NCBI GenBank assembly: GCA_035294725.1 | Contig: DATGKK010000047.1 | Location: forward strand, 1-19,625 | Direction: 5' to 3' | From: DATGKK01 sp035294725 | GTDB taxonomy: Bacteria > Actinomycetota > Acidimicrobiia > Acidimicrobiales > Bog-793 | Length of the DNA: 19,625 bases | Part shown: piece by piece, positions 16,962 to 19,625 of the stretch | How positions within the stretch are numbered: position 1 is the stretch's first letter | Layout of the letters: each line of letters opens with the position of its first letter | The notes under the pieces: model-generated | Databases searched by the model: none | What the model was told of the DNA's origin: nothing | The model's input: the letters and a program-made list of their open reading frames with translations, nothing else | Translations under genes and position numbers: made by a program

Positions 16962-18050
16962 GTGATGGTCACGCCCGCCCCGCGCGTCGCTGTGTGCGGC
17001 ACCGGGATGGCACCCCTGGCCGAAGCGTCGGGCGCTCTCGAGCGAGCCGTGCTCGGATGGGCGTTGGCGTTGCGGCGGCGTGGCTATGGCGTCGTGGCGG
17101 TCGAGCCCGGGCCGGGGGGACCTACCGCCGAGGAGCTGAGGAGCATCGGCTGCCACGTGCTCGTGCTCAACAACCGGCCGCTGTGGGGCCGAGCGTCCCC
17201 TTGCCCCGTCGTCCACGTGCTGCACAACTACCCCGACGCCTGGGAGCTCGGCGGCGCCACCGAGGCTCGCGTCGGTGAGGCGCTCGGGGCGGGCCTCCCG
17301 GCGGCGGTGAGCCGGACCCTCGCCTCGTCGATCGAGGCCGCCTACGGTCTCGATCACGTCCAACAGGCGGTGGTGGAGGTCGAGGAGTGCTTCTTCGAGC
17401 AGCGTTGGCACGGCGGCGGGCCCGTCGTCTTCCCGAACCGGCTCCTCGAGAAGAAGGGAGTCCGGCTCTTCCTCGAGCTCTCGGCCCTCCTCGCCGAGGA
17501 CGGCCTGCACTGCGTCGCCTACCGGCACCTGGCACCGTGGCGGTCTCCCACGCCAGAGCACCGCGAGCTGCTCGCGGAGATCGCCGCCTGCTCCACGGTG
17601 CAGCTGCTCGAGCCCCCGGCCACACGCGAGGCAATGGCCCGCGCGTACGCAGCAGCGGCAGTCGTGGTGTGCCCGTCGCTGCGGCCGGAGGGCCTCGGGA
17701 TGGTGGCGCTCGAGGCGCAGGCGGTCGGGGCGCCGGTGGTCACGAGCGGCTGCGGCGGCCTCGCCGAGGCCACCTTCACACCGAACGAGACCGTGAGGGC
17801 TCCCGATCCCGGCGAGTGGCGAGCGGCAGTGCTGCGGGCCCTCGATCGCGGCCGGCGTGACCCAGGGAGCCTGGCCGACGCCAGCGAGGCGGTCCGCCGT
17901 GCCCATGGACCCGAGCCGGCCGCCGAGAGCATCGAGCGCCTCGTCGGCGAGGCTCTCGATGCAGGGGACCTGCAAGGACGACTCGCACGACCTCACGGCG
18001 CTCTGCCGGCGGCGGCCGAGGGCGGGCCGCCGTCCGGGGAGAGCCCGTGA
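16962..18050 (+). CDS. Glycosyltransferase, GT4 family (GT-B fold)
   Basis: A 362-residue retaining glycosyltransferase of two Rossmann-like domains. The N-terminal acceptor domain has the usual VAVCGTG...GALERAVLGWALALRRRGY start. The donor domain holds VVFPNRLLEKKGVRLFLEL and the GT4 signature PEGLGMVALEAQAVGAPVVTSG, with the E-x7-E pair near residues 243 and 251 that contacts the nucleotide sugar. No membrane segment is seen. Acceptor and sugar are unknown; a glycolipid, polysaccharide or small molecule are all possible. GTG 16962 is favoured because GAGG lies 7 bases upstream; ATG 16965 is the alternative. It diverges from the MFS operon, and its stop overlaps (GTGA) a possible upstream start of the kinase gene. 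Confidence 0.85.
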   Translation: MMVTPAPRVAVCGTGMAPLAEASGALERAVLGWALALRRRGYGVVAVEPGPGGPTAEELRSIGCHVLVLNNRPLWGRASPCPVVHVLHNYPDAWELGGATEARVGEALGAGLPAAVSRTLASSIEAAYGLDHVQQAVVEVEECFFEQRWHGGGPVVFPNRLLEKKGVRLFLELSALLAEDGLHCVAYRHLAPWRSPTPEHRELLAEIAACSTVQLLEPPATREAMARAYAAAAVVVCPSLRPEGLGMVALEAQAVGAPVVTSGCGGLAEATFTPNETVRAPDPGEWRAAVLRALDRGRRDPGSLADASEAVRRAHGPEPAAESIERLVGEALDAGDLQGRLARPHGALPAAAEGGPPSGESP

Positions 18051-18088
18051 GCGGGCAAGCTGGGGAGATGGGCCCTGGTCCGGTCGGG

Positions 18089-18094
18089 TATAAG
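18089..18094 (+). promoter_or_regulatory. Putative -10 element of the kinase gene
   Basis: TATAAG matches TATAAT at five of six positions and lies 6 bases before GTG 18101. It supports that codon as the start of a leaderless message. AAGAAGG (18092-18098), just before the codon, could instead act as a weak ribosome binding site. Confidence 0.35.
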
Positions 18095-18100
18095 AAGGGC

Positions 18101-19339
18101 GTGACGACCGCGCGCTCGCTCGAGCTCCTCGCGGGGCGCTACGAGCTCGGGCCCCTCCTTGGACAGGGCGGTATGGCGGAGGTGTTCGAGGCGAACGACC
18201 TCCGCCTCGGCCGGAAGGTCGCCGTCAAGATCCTCCGGCCGGCGCTCGGAAGCGACCCCGGCGTACGCGAGCGCTTCGAGAAGGAGGCTCGGACGGCAGC
18301 ACGCCTGTCACATCCGAACGTCGTCGGGATCATTGACACCGGAGAGGACGACGGAATCGCCTTCATCATCATGGAGCGCCTCGACGGCACGACGCTCGCC
18401 GACGAGCTCCGGTCCGGTCCGCTGAGCGAGGCGCGCGTCCGCAGCGTCGGCCTCCAGGTGCTCGCGGCACTCGAGGCCGCCCATTCCGCCGGCATCGTCC
18501 ATCGCGACATCAAGCCGGCGAACGTGCTCACCTGCCCCGACGGCAGGGTGAAGGTCGCTGACTTCGGCATCGCCACAGCCGCTGACGAGGCGCAGGCGAT
18601 CACGGGAACGGGCCTGCTCATCGGCACGCCGGCCTACCTTGCGCCCGAGCGTCTGCAGGGCGCGGCGGCCTCCCCGGCGGCCGATCTGTACTCGCTCGGT
18701 TCGGTGCTCTACCAGTGCCTGACGGGGCGCAGGCCCTTCGAGGGGGCGAGCACCCTCGAGCTCATCTCGGCGGTGAGGGAGCGAGCTCCAGAGCCGATCC
18801 ACGCCCTCCGCCCCGGTGTGGACCCGGCCCTCGTTGCGGTCGTCGAGGCGGCGCTGTCGAAGGAGCCTGAGGATCGGCCGGCCTCGGCCGCCGAGATGGC
18901 GCGCCTCCTCGACCCCGATCAGCCGACCGCCACGCTGCCGGCGGGAAGGGTCGAGGAGACCCGCGTCATGCCGCTCGAGAGCGGCTCCGGTCGGTCCGGT
19001 GCCACGGTCGTGCTGCCGGCAGGCGCCGGCTCCAGTGGAGGCGGCGTCGACCCAACGGCGGGCGCGCTCCGGCGGCTGGCCGGCGGGACCGCTGCGGCGG
19101 CCCACCGCCTCCTCACGGCCACCGGCCGGTTGGTCGCCCGGTACCGGATTGCGGTCGCCTTCGTCGGCGCCGCCGCCGTCTCCCTCCTATTGGCCCTCGC
19201 GCTCACGGCCTCCCCGGGCGCGCCTGCCGCTCCCCCTGCTCCGACCCGCCCGGCGGCCACCATCGCGCCCGTCCGGCTGAAGGGAGTCCCGGCGCCGCTC
19301 GCAAGGGCGCTCCTCCGGCTCGAGAAGGCAGTGCGATGA
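18101..19339 (+). CDS. Membrane Ser/Thr protein kinase (PknB-like, no PASTA domains)
   Basis: Eukaryotic-type (Hanks) kinase of 412 residues. The glycine loop GQGGMAEV is at 21-28, catalytic Lys43, HRDIKPAN at 134-141, DFG at 154-156, then GTPAYLAPE ending the activation loop. The kinase domain ends near residue 270. A linker rich in Gly, Ser and Thr follows, then one TM helix at about 348-368 and only about 44 residues outside, rich in Ala/Pro and ending in an amphipathic helix (RALLRLEKAV, 402-411). There are no PASTA or other known sensor domains. GTG 18101 is preferred because RYELGPLLGQGG begins 12 residues later, as in related kinases. GTG 18047, overlapping the glycosyltransferase stop, would add 18 residues. 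Its stop overlaps the lipoprotein start (ATGA). Confidence 0.88.
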   Translation: MTTARSLELLAGRYELGPLLGQGGMAEVFEANDLRLGRKVAVKILRPALGSDPGVRERFEKEARTAARLSHPNVVGIIDTGEDDGIAFIIMERLDGTTLADELRSGPLSEARVRSVGLQVLAALEAAHSAGIVHRDIKPANVLTCPDGRVKVADFGIATAADEAQAITGTGLLIGTPAYLAPERLQGAAASPAADLYSLGSVLYQCLTGRRPFEGASTLELISAVRERAPEPIHALRPGVDPALVAVVEAALSKEPEDRPASAAEMARLLDPDQPTATLPAGRVEETRVMPLESGSGRSGATVVLPAGAGSSGGGVDPTAGALRRLAGGTAAAAHRLLTATGRLVARYRIAVAFVGAAAVSLLLALALTASPGAPAAPPAPTRPAATIAPVRLKGVPAPLARALLRLEKAVR

Positions 19340-19625
19340 ACACGGCCCACCGGTACCGTGCGCTCGGCGTTCTCGCGGCCGTGGCGCTCGCCGGAACGGG
19401 CCTCACCGCCTGCTCCTCCGGGACGACGACCGAGACGGAGCAGGCACGCGCGCTCCTCGTCGCCGACGTTGCCCGCGTGCAGCACGCGGTCGCGGCGCAC
19501 GAGGCGTCCCGTGCGCGACGCGCCGTCGCCCGGCTCGAGAGCGACGTGCACCGGCTCGAGATGAGCGGGGAGCTGTCTTCGACGGCCGCCCACGCGGTGC
19601 TCGCTGCCGCCGTGCGCGTTCGCCA
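19336..19625 (+). CDS. Putative lipoprotein, N-terminal part, cut by right edge
   Basis: The first 96 codons are present. A short basic N terminus (HRYR) is followed by a hydrophobic stretch and the lipobox LTAC with Cys26, so it should be lipid-anchored to the outer face of the membrane. After a Thr/Ser/Glu-rich spacer, residues 35-95 are strongly helical, with heptad-like Leu/Val/Ala spacing. RAVARLESDV (62-71) matches the kinase tail RALLRLEKAV at six of ten positions. The ATG overlaps the kinase TGA (ATGA), so the two are co-translated. No known family is recognised; a partner or split sensor of the kinase is inferred from coupling and the shared motif only. Confidence 0.75.
   Translation, partial: MNTAHRYRALGVLAAVALAGTGLTACSSGTTTETEQARALLVADVARVQHAVAAHEASRARRAVARLESDVHRLEMSGELSSTAAHAVLAAAVRVR

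Noticed and set aside
14998..16965. Plus-strand frame of 655 codons opposite the MFS gene
   Set aside because: It is rich in Glu, Asp, Arg and His with no domain; it is the complement of the exporter's membrane helices and the merR start.

Overview
The window is strongly GC-rich, gene-dense and rich in GTG starts. Several features point to an actinobacterium: the start of an actinobacterial-type 2-oxoglutarate decarboxylase (Kgd), an LpdA-type quinone reductase, a FadD19-like acyl-CoA ligase, a secA-prfB-ftsE-ftsX run, and start codons sitting just after -10 boxes. Acidimicrobiia or a neighbouring class would fit, but this is inference from gene content and no phylogenetic marker was compared. 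No rRNA, tRNA, CRISPR array, insertion sequence or integrase gene was seen. No gene-free stretch exceeds about 155 bases; the longest are 407-528, 6364-6515 and 14415-14560.

Left region (1-4637). The 5' end of kgd runs leftward off the edge. Diverging from it are an alpha/beta hydrolase, a TIGR01777-type NAD-dependent epimerase and a fatty/steroid acyl-CoA ligase, all on the plus strand. The ligase ends tail to tail, with an 11-base overlap, against a short RmlA-like sugar nucleotidyltransferase.

Central minus-strand housekeeping block (4690-12098). In transcription order it is miaB (tRNA ms2i6A modification), secA (protein export ATPase), prfB (release factor 2), ftsE and ftsX (division ABC complex). 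secA and prfB are separated by 3 bases, and ftsE and ftsX abut (TGA|ATG). nfo (endonuclease IV) diverges from miaB across only 38 bases.

Right region (12137-19625). nfo converges on lpdA with an unusually long 104-base overlap of coding sequence. Next come a MerR regulator and a 14-helix DHA2-type MFS exporter in one leftward operon (GTGA overlap). A GT4 glycosyltransferase diverges from that operon. It is followed by a membrane Ser/Thr kinase with a very short outer tail, whose stop overlaps the start (ATGA) of a lipoprotein cut by the right edge.

Most of the window is ordinary core genome. Four things deserve a second look. A TANNNT hexamer lies 6-9 bases before the start codon of seven genes, suggesting widespread leaderless transcription. 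The kinase and lipoprotein share a helical motif and may form a split envelope sensor. The MFS/MerR operon has an inverted repeat over its promoter. The miaB/nfo promoters are back to back and should exclude each other.
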